Below are positions 1 to 7,111 of a stretch of DNA of 22,845 nucleotides, piece by piece; within the stretch, counting starts at the first letter, position 1; each line of letters opens with the position of its first letter. The notes below the pieces were generated by a model. It had not been told where the DNA came from. It saw only the letters and a program-made list of their open reading frames with translations, and did no database searches. The DNA comes from a virus. Made by a program: the position numbers and the translations under genes. The DNA is taken from positions 1-22,845 of IMG/VR virus record IMGVR_UViG_3300033149_004838; one strand, given 5' to 3'.

Positions 1-1
1 T

Positions 2-1237
2 TTTCTTGATCTTTTAACCAAGAGAATACATCCAAAACTGAAGGAAAGTATCTCTCTCTTTTCAACTCTTAGTTTTATCGTTCTAAAAGAGTTAAATGAG
101 ATCTTAACTCTAAGTGTTGTTTCTCTCAAATCATTTAGAAAGAGATTTCTTGAAAGTTTGAAGGTTCTAGACTCTCCTCAGTTTTTCTTTAGAAAAATAG
201 TCTTGCAATCTCTCACATTTCTTGGTATCCCCTCTTTCAAAATTAAGCATTTCATTTCTGAGATTCTTTCATTTCAAGATTTCTTATCTAAACAGAAAAC
301 TTTGCTAAGAAAACTTACTGAAGTTCTCAGTTTAAAAGATACCGTTTCCTCAATAAGTCATCTTTTCAGAGTCTATTCTGAAACTTTAACTCTCCTAAGT
401 ACTTTAAATCTAAAACCAACAAAGAAAATTGTTGAAACTTTAAATCTGTCTCTAATAACATTAGTTGCTTTTTATCATAAGATTGATGAAAGTATTAATT
501 TCATAGATTCCTTCTCAAAGATTAGTAAATTTTATCTTTCTCTCCTCGAAACCTTATCTTTGCTTGATAGTAGAAAGATTCTCTCTCTTAAAAGAATCTT
601 GGAATCCTTTGCTTCTCAAGATCAGATAAAATTCATCTTTTCCAAAAGACAATTTGAAGTTTTGAAAACATCAGCTCTGATAAGAAAGCAACTTTACTTG
701 ATCAAACAAGAAGTTCTCAATTTACAATCCTTTATCTTCTCCTCAATCTTCACTTATTTATTTGAATCTTTAACCTTCAAAGATATAGCTCTAAAGAAGA
801 GAGTTCAATTCATTTTTGAAACACTAACACTTACTCCGACATTTCAATTTCTCTTTTTCAAAGAATTAATATCAAGTATCTCTTTTAAAGAAACTATAAA
901 ACCTAGGCTTGCTTTGATTTCAAAAGTTTTGTATGAAACTATTTCTTTAAGTTCTCAGCTTGCATTTCAAATAAGTCTGTCTCTTAATGAACTTTTACAT
1001 TTCTCTAAAATCTTAGTTTTTAGAATGAAGAAAAGACTCGTTGAGAGTTTATCAGTTTCTTCTTTGCTCAAGAAAAATATTTTAATCACTCTAAGTGAAA
1101 CTTTGAAATTCTCAATTAGTCTTGTAACACCCTTAATACCTCGACTAAAGAAAACTGTTAAACTAGTATGGCGCCAAACTTTAAGTATTCAACTAGTCCA
1201 GAAGTTGAAACAGAAAATAAAGGTGAGGAAAAGATGA
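2..1237 (+). CDS. 18-residue-repeat fibre-like protein, 5' end cut by the window
   Basis: The frame is open from base 2 to the TGA at 1235-1237, and the repeat pattern already runs through bases 44-157. The gene therefore starts upstream of the window; a TTG at 158 is not a credible start. About 411 residues are visible. Almost all of it is one degenerate repeat of 18 residues (sometimes 20-21) with a pattern like E-[S/T]-L-x-[L/F]-x-[D/S]. I count roughly 19-20 units. The alternating polar and hydrophobic residues suggest beta strands. There is no catalytic motif. The same repeat occurs in the DUF2341-like protein just downstream and at the N-terminus of the tail hub protein, so a fibre or tail-tip stalk role is inferred. 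The stop overlaps the next start by ATGA. Function is inferred; the repeat and the truncation are seen directly. Confidence 0.75.
   Translation, partial: FLDLLTKRIHPKLKESISLFSTLSFIVLKELNEILTLSVVSLKSFRKRFLESLKVLDSPQFFFRKIVLQSLTFLGIPSFKIKHFISEILSFQDFLSKQKTLLRKLTEVLSLKDTVSSISHLFRVYSETLTLLSTLNLKPTKKIVETLNLSLITLVAFYHKIDESINFIDSFSKISKFYLSLLETLSLLDSRKILSLKRILESFASQDQIKFIFSKRQFEVLKTSALIRKQLYLIKQEVLNLQSFIFSSIFTYLFESLTFKDIALKKRVQFIFETLTLTPTFQFLFFKELISSISFKETIKPRLALISKVLYETISLSSQLAFQISLSLNELLHFSKILVFRMKKRLVESLSVSSLLKKNILITLSETLKFSISLVTPLIPRLKKTVKLVWRQTLSIQLVQKLKQKIKVRKR
44..1165 (+). repeat. Coding 18-residue (54-base) degenerate repeat, about 20 units
   Basis: Marking the recurring Glu of each E-[S/T]-L-x-[L/F] motif gives spacings of mostly 18 residues, with a few of 20 or 21. 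The units diverge at the DNA level, so this is a protein repeat rather than a recent tandem duplication. Confidence 0.7.
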
Positions 1238-1416
1238 TTTCGTTTTACTTTTTACTCGAAAAGTTAACCAAACTTCTTTTAATCTTCTCAGTTTGGAAGA
1301 GAGAAAGAGAAGCCGGGCTAATTAAAATTCAACAAAACCCTCAAGATTTCTTTTCTGTGAAACGTAAAAGAACTGAGTCAATTCATATCAGTCTGACAAA
1401 AGGAAGTGGAGTTTGA
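1234..1416 (+). CDS. Small 60-residue protein of unknown function
   Basis: The ATG at 1234 overlaps the upstream stop as ATGA and is preceded by GGTGAGG, a good ribosome binding site. I prefer it over the further upstream ATG at 1168, which would overlap the repeat gene by 70 bases. The product has a hydrophobic N-terminus (FYFLLEKLTKLLLIF), then a basic stretch, and ends in a motif (ESIHISL) like the E-S-L-x-L repeat of its neighbour. The stop at 1414-1416 abuts the ATG of the next gene, so the genes look translationally coupled. It could be a small tail-fibre component or a remnant of the repeat protein. I do not recognise a family. Confidence 0.5.
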   Translation: MISFYFLLEKLTKLLLIFSVWKREREAGLIKIQQNPQDFFSVKRKRTESIHISLTKGSGV

Positions 1417-2619
1417 ATGGCCTTTCCTTTTGATTGGAAATATCGCAAGTCACACATAATCAACCAGACTTCAGGCGCTGGTGCAAACTATCAAGTCCTG
1501 ATAATTGTTCACTATGGAAATGGCACTGACTATAATGAGAATACAAAGTCTCCTCCAGAAGGTCATGTTTATCTAAACGGGAAATGTAGAACAGACTTCG
1601 GTGACATTCGTTTCTCAGACGATGATGGAAAAACAGAGTTAGACTACTGGATGAAAGAAAAAGTCGAAGGAGATTATGCAGTTTTCTGGGTTGAAATTAA
1701 AGATGACTTGAGTAGTGCTCAAGCAAAGATCTATTGCTATTATGGTAAAAACGATGCAACGACTACAAGTGATATAAAGAAGACAAGTCTTTTTAACCAT
1801 GGAGATGATTTCGAAGACGGAGTTCGTGATTCAGATTTGTGGGATGTAACTAAAGATGGGATTGGAACAGTATCTGAAGCTGAGGGAAAGGTAAAATATT
1901 ACAGCCTTGATATTGCTGCATACGGTGGATATATAAGCAATTCTTTTCATCCTGCTCACGATCTTGAGATCATAACTAAAATAAACAACAAAAACTTGCA
2001 CAGTGCGGGGTTATACATCAATGTAGAGCATCACGAGAACTGGGACCCGGAAGCCAAAGGCGATTTCTATTGTATAGCATTACAAAACAGCGATGATACA
2101 TGCTATGTCAAAAGAAAAGTCAGTGGAGTAAAAATAACTTTATATTCCGATAGTTGGACTGATAGCGAAAATGATCTTAAAATAAGAGTTGAGAACGGTA
2201 CAATTTCTTTCTTTGAAGGTGATGCAGAGAGATTTAGTCAACCATATGCTTTGGATACTAGAGATATATATTTTGTCTTTATTGCCAGGACTGCCTCTGG
2301 ATTCGTTGGAACTGACTGGTTTGATTATTTCTTTGTAAGAAAATTTGTTGATCCCGAACCTACACATGGAAGTTGGGGAAGTGAAGAGACTTTAAAGATT
2401 ATTTTGGAAGAATCTTTATCAATTATAGCAAAGTTAAGTTTTTCGTTTTCTAAAAAACTCAATGAGAAACTTGAGTTACTTGGTACTCTTTCGACAGATT
2501 GGATTCATGTCCCTATTCTTGTAAGAGAAACTATTTACACCACTTTGAAAAGCCGTTTTTATGTGAAAATCTTAAAAGAAAGAATAGTAGCTTACTTGAA
2601 AGAAAAATTGGAAAATTAA
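1417..2619 (+). CDS. DUF2341-type beta-sandwich adhesin with repeat tail
   Basis: Residues 1-120 start FPFDWKYRKSHII and read as a DUF2341 domain, a beta-rich module common in archaeal and viral surface proteins. A second beta-rich, concanavalin/LamG-like stretch follows (about 128-310; FNHGDDFEDG near its start). A linker (PTHGSWGSEE, 315-324) often ends such domains. The last 75 residues return to the 18-residue E-S-L-x-I/L repeat of the upstream fibre gene (for example from E332). This suggests that the repeat docks or extends the sugar-binding part. The start ATG directly follows the upstream stop. There is no signal peptide, as expected for a virion protein. Domain identity is by eye; the role as a receptor-binding tail protein is inferred. 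Confidence 0.65.
   Translation: MAFPFDWKYRKSHIINQTSGAGANYQVLIIVHYGNGTDYNENTKSPPEGHVYLNGKCRTDFGDIRFSDDDGKTELDYWMKEKVEGDYAVFWVEIKDDLSSAQAKIYCYYGKNDATTTSDIKKTSLFNHGDDFEDGVRDSDLWDVTKDGIGTVSEAEGKVKYYSLDIAAYGGYISNSFHPAHDLEIITKINNKNLHSAGLYINVEHHENWDPEAKGDFYCIALQNSDDTCYVKRKVSGVKITLYSDSWTDSENDLKIRVENGTISFFEGDAERFSQPYALDTRDIYFVFIARTASGFVGTDWFDYFFVRKFVDPEPTHGSWGSEETLKIILEESLSIIAKLSFSFSKKLNEKLELLGTLSTDWIHVPILVRETIYTTLKSRFYVKILKERIVAYLKEKLEN
2410..2610 (+). repeat. C-terminal copies of the 18-residue repeat
   Basis: About three units with Glu-led motifs (ESLSII, EKLELL, ETIYTT) at spacings of 18, 21 and 17 residues. They match the repeat of the gene at 2-1237 and of the hub protein at 18976. Confidence 0.5.
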
Positions 2620-2672
2620 GGAAAGCCTTTTATATTTTTTCTCTACTATTTTTGATTAGGAGAGATCACTTC

Positions 2673-2993
2673 TTGCCTACCTTAACTTTAGTACGTGGAG
2701 ACAAAAACTATATTCTTGAATTTGAAGTTAGAGATGCGGATGGTGAAATAGTCAATTTAGAAAACTGTAGTATTGGTTTCAAAATGCAAAAATATGGCGA
2801 AGCTACCCTAACCTTAGATAAAGAAGGTACTGTAATTGACGCTGCTTCTGGTTTATGTCAAATTTTGATAGAGGAAGAACTTGTTAATAAATCTGGAGAA
2901 TACTTTGCAGAGCTTGAGATACGCTGGCCTACTGGAAAGATTCTGAGTGCTCCAAATATTTATGTTAAGATCTTGAAGGATCTTCCTAGATGA
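2673..2993 (+). CDS. BppU-N-like immunoglobulin-fold baseplate/fibre protein
   Basis: The open frame extends back to 2499, but that part overlaps the end of the DUF2341 gene and looks non-protein-like (Cys/Lys/His-rich). The TTG at 2673 has TTAGGAGAG about 8 bases upstream and gives a clean 106-residue beta-rich protein starting MPTLTLVRGDKNYILEF. That opening (R-G-D near the start, then alternating strands with a D-x-x-G turn) resembles the N-terminal domain of phage baseplate upper protein BppU, an Ig-like attachment fold. It ends the adhesin cluster, and its stop overlaps the next ATG (ATGA). Family assignment is by pattern only. Confidence 0.55.
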   Translation: MPTLTLVRGDKNYILEFEVRDADGEIVNLENCSIGFKMQKYGEATLTLDKEGTVIDAASGLCQILIEEELVNKSGEYFAELEIRWPTGKILSAPNIYVKILKDLPR

Positions 2994-3340
2994 TGAAAAA
3001 AATGGAAGAAGATAACAACCTAAAAAAATGGATCAAGCAAGTAGAAACTAGAAAAACAGAGATTGATAAATTAAAGGTTGGAGATAGACTTGAAACTACA
3101 TCTTCCATAGCAATTCTTCATGCCGATCTTTGTGCTTCTCTTCATGGTTGGGCTCAATGGCTCAAGAATCCGAATGTAATGAACCAACTTTCTGGAGAAG
3201 AATTGAAAGAGACATTTGAAATCTTTAAGAAACAAGCAAAAGAGTTTCTTGATCTAGACTTGAAGATGACTAAATCGGTTTTGAATAAAGCAAGGAAAAA
3301 AGAGAAGAAAAAGAGCAAAAAGACAAGTTATGTGGCTTAA
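2990..3340 (+). CDS. DUF2153-like helical protein
   Basis: A 116-residue, mostly helical, charged protein. The middle (HADLCASLHGWAQWLKNPNV, followed by a F/L-S-x-E-E-L segment) resembles the archaeal family DUF2153 as I remember it, which has no known function. The C-terminus is a strongly basic KKEKKKSKK tail that could bind nucleic acid. The ATG at 2990 overlaps the upstream stop; ATGs at 2993 and 3002 are alternatives. Only 2 bases separate it from the ligase fusion gene, so it may belong to that operon block. The family match is tentative. Confidence 0.6.
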   Translation: MMKKMEEDNNLKKWIKQVETRKTEIDKLKVGDRLETTSSIAILHADLCASLHGWAQWLKNPNVMNQLSGEELKETFEIFKKQAKEFLDLDLKMTKSVLNKARKKEKKKSKKTSYVA

Positions 3341-3342
3341 AA

Positions 3343-6300
3343 TTGATCAGAATCTTAGGTACCAAGGGAGAGATTGAAGAATCTTCTCCTTCTCATAAGA
3401 AGAATTCCGGTATTTTGATAGATGGAGTTCTCCTTGATGTGGGAGAAGCTGAATTTATTAAGTTAAAACCTAAGGCAATTTATATCACACACTTACACCC
3501 TGATCATGTGAAAGGTTTAGAAACCGCAACAAAAATTCCTGTATTTTCACTAGAAAAACCAAAACTTGAGGCTATCAATTGGCATCAAATATCCTCTGGT
3601 AAAGAATATCGGCTTGGAGGTATAAGGATTATACCAATTCCAACTACGCACTCAAAGAAAGTGAAATCTTGCGCTTTTCTGATTCTAAGGAAAGGAAAGA
3701 AAATACTTTATACTAGTGATATGATCTGGATAAAGAAAAAATATCATGGTTACTTGAAGAATTGTGATCTTGTTATAACGGAAGGTTCTTCTTTTTCTCG
3801 CGATTTAATAAGAAAAGATAAGAAAACGGGTGAAATTTACGGGCATTCAAGCATTCCTCGTCTAGTTAAACTCTTTAAAGGTCTAGGAGCTAAGAATATT
3901 GTTATTACTCATTTTGGTAAATGGCTTGTTACTGATCCTAAGAAAGGGTATGAAAAAATAGCAGCCTTAAGTGATGAAAAAACTAAAGTATGGGCTGCAA
4001 AGGATGGAGATGAGATAGATTTGGAAAAGTTACAAATTACTACAGAAACTTTACCAAAAAGAATACAACAGGTTATTGTAAAGAAGAAATTGTTTTGGTG
4101 TCCTATAGATCCTGAACACGGACCATTCGAAACAGAGATAGCTCTCAAAAAACATCTCAAGAAAAAACATCCCAAGGAGGCGGCTAGATGGTTAAGACTT
4201 CTTCAACTCACAGTTCAACCAACTAGAGGATTATATCTTGTACCACCTCATGGGACTTGGATAGTCAAAGGTATCAAAACTTTAATTGTTAAAAAGAAAA
4301 AGTTCAAAACTGATCCAAAGGAACCTCTAGTTCTATTAGAGGGGAATAAAGCTTTAGGAGTAATATGGTTAAAAGCTCCAAAGGCGATAAACTATCAAGA
4401 ATTCAAAGGATTGTTTGACAGACATAAAATTAAAGATGAAGAACGCAAAAAATGGTGGGGTGATGTTTTTCCATTATATGCTTATGAGTTTACTATTAAG
4501 AAGTATTCTAAACCAAAAATGGTCAAGATTCCCAAAGGGGTGCAGACTTTCGTAAATATAAAAAATGTAGAATTTATCTCTAAGGAAGAACTGATAGCAG
4601 ATTGGAGAAGTTATGATCCTAAGAAACTAATCAAAACAAAAGCAGGTCAGAGAGTTCTTGCAGATGATCATAGAATCTGTCATACTTGGTGGAATAGATT
4701 AAAACAAGGAAAAGCTATGAAATCTAAGCAGTTTAAAGATCTTTCTTTAGAAAAGCAGAAAGAGGTTGTCCGGAAATTACATGAACAAATTGTTGAAGCA
4801 ATGAAGATTCTTGGTTGGAAACATCGTACTCCATTATCAGTTGAATCTTTAATAGAAGATCCTAGTAAAGTAGAAATCAAGAATCTCGAACGAATAGATC
4901 CGAGATATCTTCAGGGCTTGAGTGATAAGCAGCTTAAAGCTCTCTATTACAGACTGCATTGGCTTTATCATAATAAGCTAAGAAGAATAACCGAACCTTT
5001 AGACAATGCTCATATCTTTGTCTGGAAAGAACTTAAGGATAGAAATATTCGTTTCAAACCAGTGGGAGATAAATTAGATAAGAGAGCAATTTCTGTTGTA
5101 GTTGAATATCCTAAACCTGAAGGTTTCGGGCCTGGAGGAATGTCAGCACATGAAACTATTCCAGAAATATATGTTGATAAGCTCTCGCGAGATCTTGCTC
5201 TTACTGAAGCTTTACAAGCTTTTCCTGACATAATTGTGTTACAAGAAGATCCAGTTCATGTTCATCTGTGTGGTTCAATAGTTAATAAAGGACGGAGTCC
5301 CAAGGGGCATGATGTTGATATTCTCTTTAAACAGAGTTTTCCAGACGCTAGAATTATTCATCAATTTGTAGATGATATTTCAGAGAGAAATCCTGATCTT
5401 GCTAGAAGATTGCATTTTGTCTGGGATCCATGGGGTCCTCAAATAGGTTTTTCTGTTCCTCTTTACAGACTAGCTTTTGTTAAAGTTTCTCCAAGAGAAT
5501 TGAGAATAGCTCATCCTTATGAATATCTTTCTAAAGCTATTGAAGTAATGAAACCTTTCAGAGCTCTTAAACCTAAATCTGGATTTCATAAACATGAATT
5601 CTTTGAAGTTCAAGATTTTTGGGATAAATGGGCTTCCAAGGTTATCGATAGAGGTCTAGTGGTCCAAAAGAAATATGATGGAATGAGATTTCAAATTCAT
5701 GTTAAAGGAAATCAAATAAAGATTATCACGGAAGATAAGAAAAGGGATAGATCAGGAGTATTTAAGCGATCAGTTAAAGAACTTCTTTCTAAGAAGAAAG
5801 CAAATAGTTTTATCCTAGATGCTGAAATGGTCGAATATGATTGTCAAGGTAAAGAAGTCAAAGATATGGAAATGATCTGCAAACCTAAGAAGCGAGAGAC
5901 AATGATTCCATGGGTAACTGCAGTCAAGAAAGCAATGGATGACAAGAATATCGTCTTTCATATTCATGACTGTCTATATTTCAATGGAGAAGACATTCAT
6001 GACAAAGGCTATGTAGAGAGATGGAACACTATTCCAAAATGTATTCCACCAGGTTTGAAGCATTGGAGAAGAGTTGAGGGAACTCTAGTTTCAAATGTTA
6101 GAGCTTTCTTTGCTGCGGTTAATAAATATAGAAGAATGCCTGGCTCAGAAGGTGTAGTTGTAAAGATCAAAGATTCTAAGTACAAATTGACTGGAAGAAC
6201 AGGAGAATGGGCTAAACTTAAGAATCTTAAGGAAATAGATGTAATGGTCTGGGAAGAAGAACAGAAGAAAACAGCTGCAGGAGAGAAAATTAACCAATGG

Positions 6301-6879
6301 ATGTATTATCCAGTTTTCCAGGTCCCTTGTAATATGAAGGATAAAATAAAAGAAAATCAATTTGTCGAGTATCAGGGAAAATGTTATGCGAAGATAGGAC
6401 GTACTTATTCAACAAAAGAGCGAGCTAAGCGTGGAGACATTATTACGGTTAGACCTATTCAAATCGTAGAGAATAAAGATCCAAGAACAGGCAAACTTTG
6501 GTGGACGTGGATGTTTCCTTTGTATGAAGGAAAGAGAACAGATAAGAAAGAACCTGATACTTTAACGACCGTCCGAAGAATAGTGAAAGCTGGAACAGGT
6601 CCCTTGTCGGATGATCTGTCTTCAAAGATTATTAGACTTCCTCGATGCCCATATTGGAATGATCCCTCAATTTGTCCACTTAGAGAGAGATTCTATGTTC
6701 CAGGAGATCATCTAGCTGAGCTTTCTAAAGAGAAAGTACTTGAGGAATATCTGAAGTTTCCAATAGTTTGCAAATTTGCTAATAGATTTAGATGTAAATT
6801 TGTTAAAGATTACTATTATGATTTACGCCCAATCAAAGAATATAAGGAAGAAGAAGTAGAATATATGGAGGAGGATTAG
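3343..6879 (+). CDS. Metallo-beta-lactamase / nucleotidyltransferase / ATP-dependent DNA ligase fusion
   Basis: 1178 residues, starting at a TTG right after the upstream stop. Domains in order: (1) about 1-240, a metallo-beta-lactamase fold with all seven metal ligands (H50-x-H52-x-D54-H55, H103, D126, H190) and no clear beta-CASP insert. (2) C253, H259, H271, H276, a possible zinc finger. (3) about 294-411, a PUA/ASCH-like segment (tentative). (4) a helical linker. (5) about 625-720, a pol-beta-type nucleotidyltransferase with G644-S645 and D657-x-D659. (6) about 765-1070, an ATP-dependent DNA ligase: motif I K777-Y-D-G, III E828, IIIa near D876, IV E936-G-V-V-V-K941, V W956-A-K-L-K960, and an OB-fold ending in motif VI R1065-T-D-K1068. 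(7) a C-terminal Cys cluster (C1102, C1111, C1143, C1151). KYDGMR favours DNA over RNA ligase. All three enzyme sites look intact. Substrate and pathway are inferred to be DNA end processing and sealing. Confidence 0.85.
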   Translation: MIRILGTKGEIEESSPSHKKNSGILIDGVLLDVGEAEFIKLKPKAIYITHLHPDHVKGLETATKIPVFSLEKPKLEAINWHQISSGKEYRLGGIRIIPIPTTHSKKVKSCAFLILRKGKKILYTSDMIWIKKKYHGYLKNCDLVITEGSSFSRDLIRKDKKTGEIYGHSSIPRLVKLFKGLGAKNIVITHFGKWLVTDPKKGYEKIAALSDEKTKVWAAKDGDEIDLEKLQITTETLPKRIQQVIVKKKLFWCPIDPEHGPFETEIALKKHLKKKHPKEAARWLRLLQLTVQPTRGLYLVPPHGTWIVKGIKTLIVKKKKFKTDPKEPLVLLEGNKALGVIWLKAPKAINYQEFKGLFDRHKIKDEERKKWWGDVFPLYAYEFTIKKYSKPKMVKIPKGVQTFVNIKNVEFISKEELIADWRSYDPKKLIKTKAGQRVLADDHRICHTWWNRLKQGKAMKSKQFKDLSLEKQKEVVRKLHEQIVEAMKILGWKHRTPLSVESLIEDPSKVEIKNLERIDPRYLQGLSDKQLKALYYRLHWLYHNKLRRITEPLDNAHIFVWKELKDRNIRFKPVGDKLDKRAISVVVEYPKPEGFGPGGMSAHETIPEIYVDKLSRDLALTEALQAFPDIIVLQEDPVHVHLCGSIVNKGRSPKGHDVDILFKQSFPDARIIHQFVDDISERNPDLARRLHFVWDPWGPQIGFSVPLYRLAFVKVSPRELRIAHPYEYLSKAIEVMKPFRALKPKSGFHKHEFFEVQDFWDKWASKVIDRGLVVQKKYDGMRFQIHVKGNQIKIITEDKKRDRSGVFKRSVKELLSKKKANSFILDAEMVEYDCQGKEVKDMEMICKPKKRETMIPWVTAVKKAMDDKNIVFHIHDCLYFNGEDIHDKGYVERWNTIPKCIPPGLKHWRRVEGTLVSNVRAFFAAVNKYRRMPGSEGVVVKIKDSKYKLTGRTGEWAKLKNLKEIDVMVWEEEQKKTAAGEKINQWMYYPVFQVPCNMKDKIKENQFVEYQGKCYAKIGRTYSTKERAKRGDIITVRPIQIVENKDPRTGKLWWTWMFPLYEGKRTDKKEPDTLTTVRRIVKAGTGPLSDDLSSKIIRLPRCPYWNDPSICPLRERFYVPGDHLAELSKEKVLEEYLKFPIVCKFANRFRCKFVKDYYYDLRPIKEYKEEEVEYMEED

Positions 6880-6880
6880 T

Positions 6881-7093
6881 ATGATAGAATCTGAAAGAGA
6901 ACTATTACAAAGACGGCTTGAAAATCTCTTAGCTCTTGAAAAGGAAGCAAGAGAAGAAGTAGCTAGGTTAAAAGCTTTGCATGAAAAAAAGCCTTGGCAT
7001 GTTGATTTAGATAAAGCTTACAAAGATGCCGTCTACAGATTGGAAGTGGTTAGGAACAATATTCGTTTGACTAAAGAAAAACTTAAAGCATAG
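6881..7093 (+). CDS. 70-residue coiled-coil protein
   Basis: Starts one base after the ligase stop with GGAGGA just upstream. The sequence is nearly all charged helix with heptad-like leucines (LLQRRLENLLALEKEAREE), a short break at PWHVDL, then a second helix: a two-helix hairpin or coiled coil. It sits between the ligase fusion and the triple phosphoesterase protein, so it may be a small adaptor for one or both. That role is inferred only from position. No family recognised. Confidence 0.65.
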   Translation: MIESERELLQRRLENLLALEKEAREEVARLKALHEKKPWHVDLDKAYKDAVYRLEVVRNNIRLTKEKLKA

Positions 7094-7111
7094 TGTCCTG
7101 GAGGACAACTG

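Noticed and set aside
44-1165. CRISPR-like or DNA tandem repeat
   Set aside because: Periodicity is near 54 bases but bases diverge; the pattern is kept in protein, not DNA.
1168-1233. Upstream ATG at 1168 as start of the 60-residue gene
   Set aside because: It overlaps the repeat gene by 70 bases and lacks a ribosome site, while the ATG at 1234 has GGTGAGG and an ATGA overlap.
2615-2650. Terminator after the DUF2341 gene
   Set aside because: There is a T-rich stretch, but the only stem (AAGG/CCTT) is 4 bp.
2499-2672. N-terminal extension of the BppU-like gene
   Set aside because: Overlaps the end of the DUF2341 gene and has odd composition. TTG at 2673 has a good ribosome site and starts the recognisable domain.
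5641-6600. RNA ligase instead of DNA ligase
   Set aside because: KYDGMR with motif VI RTDK and a C-terminal OB-fold fits ATP-dependent DNA ligases better than Rnl families. RNA substrates cannot be excluded by sequence.
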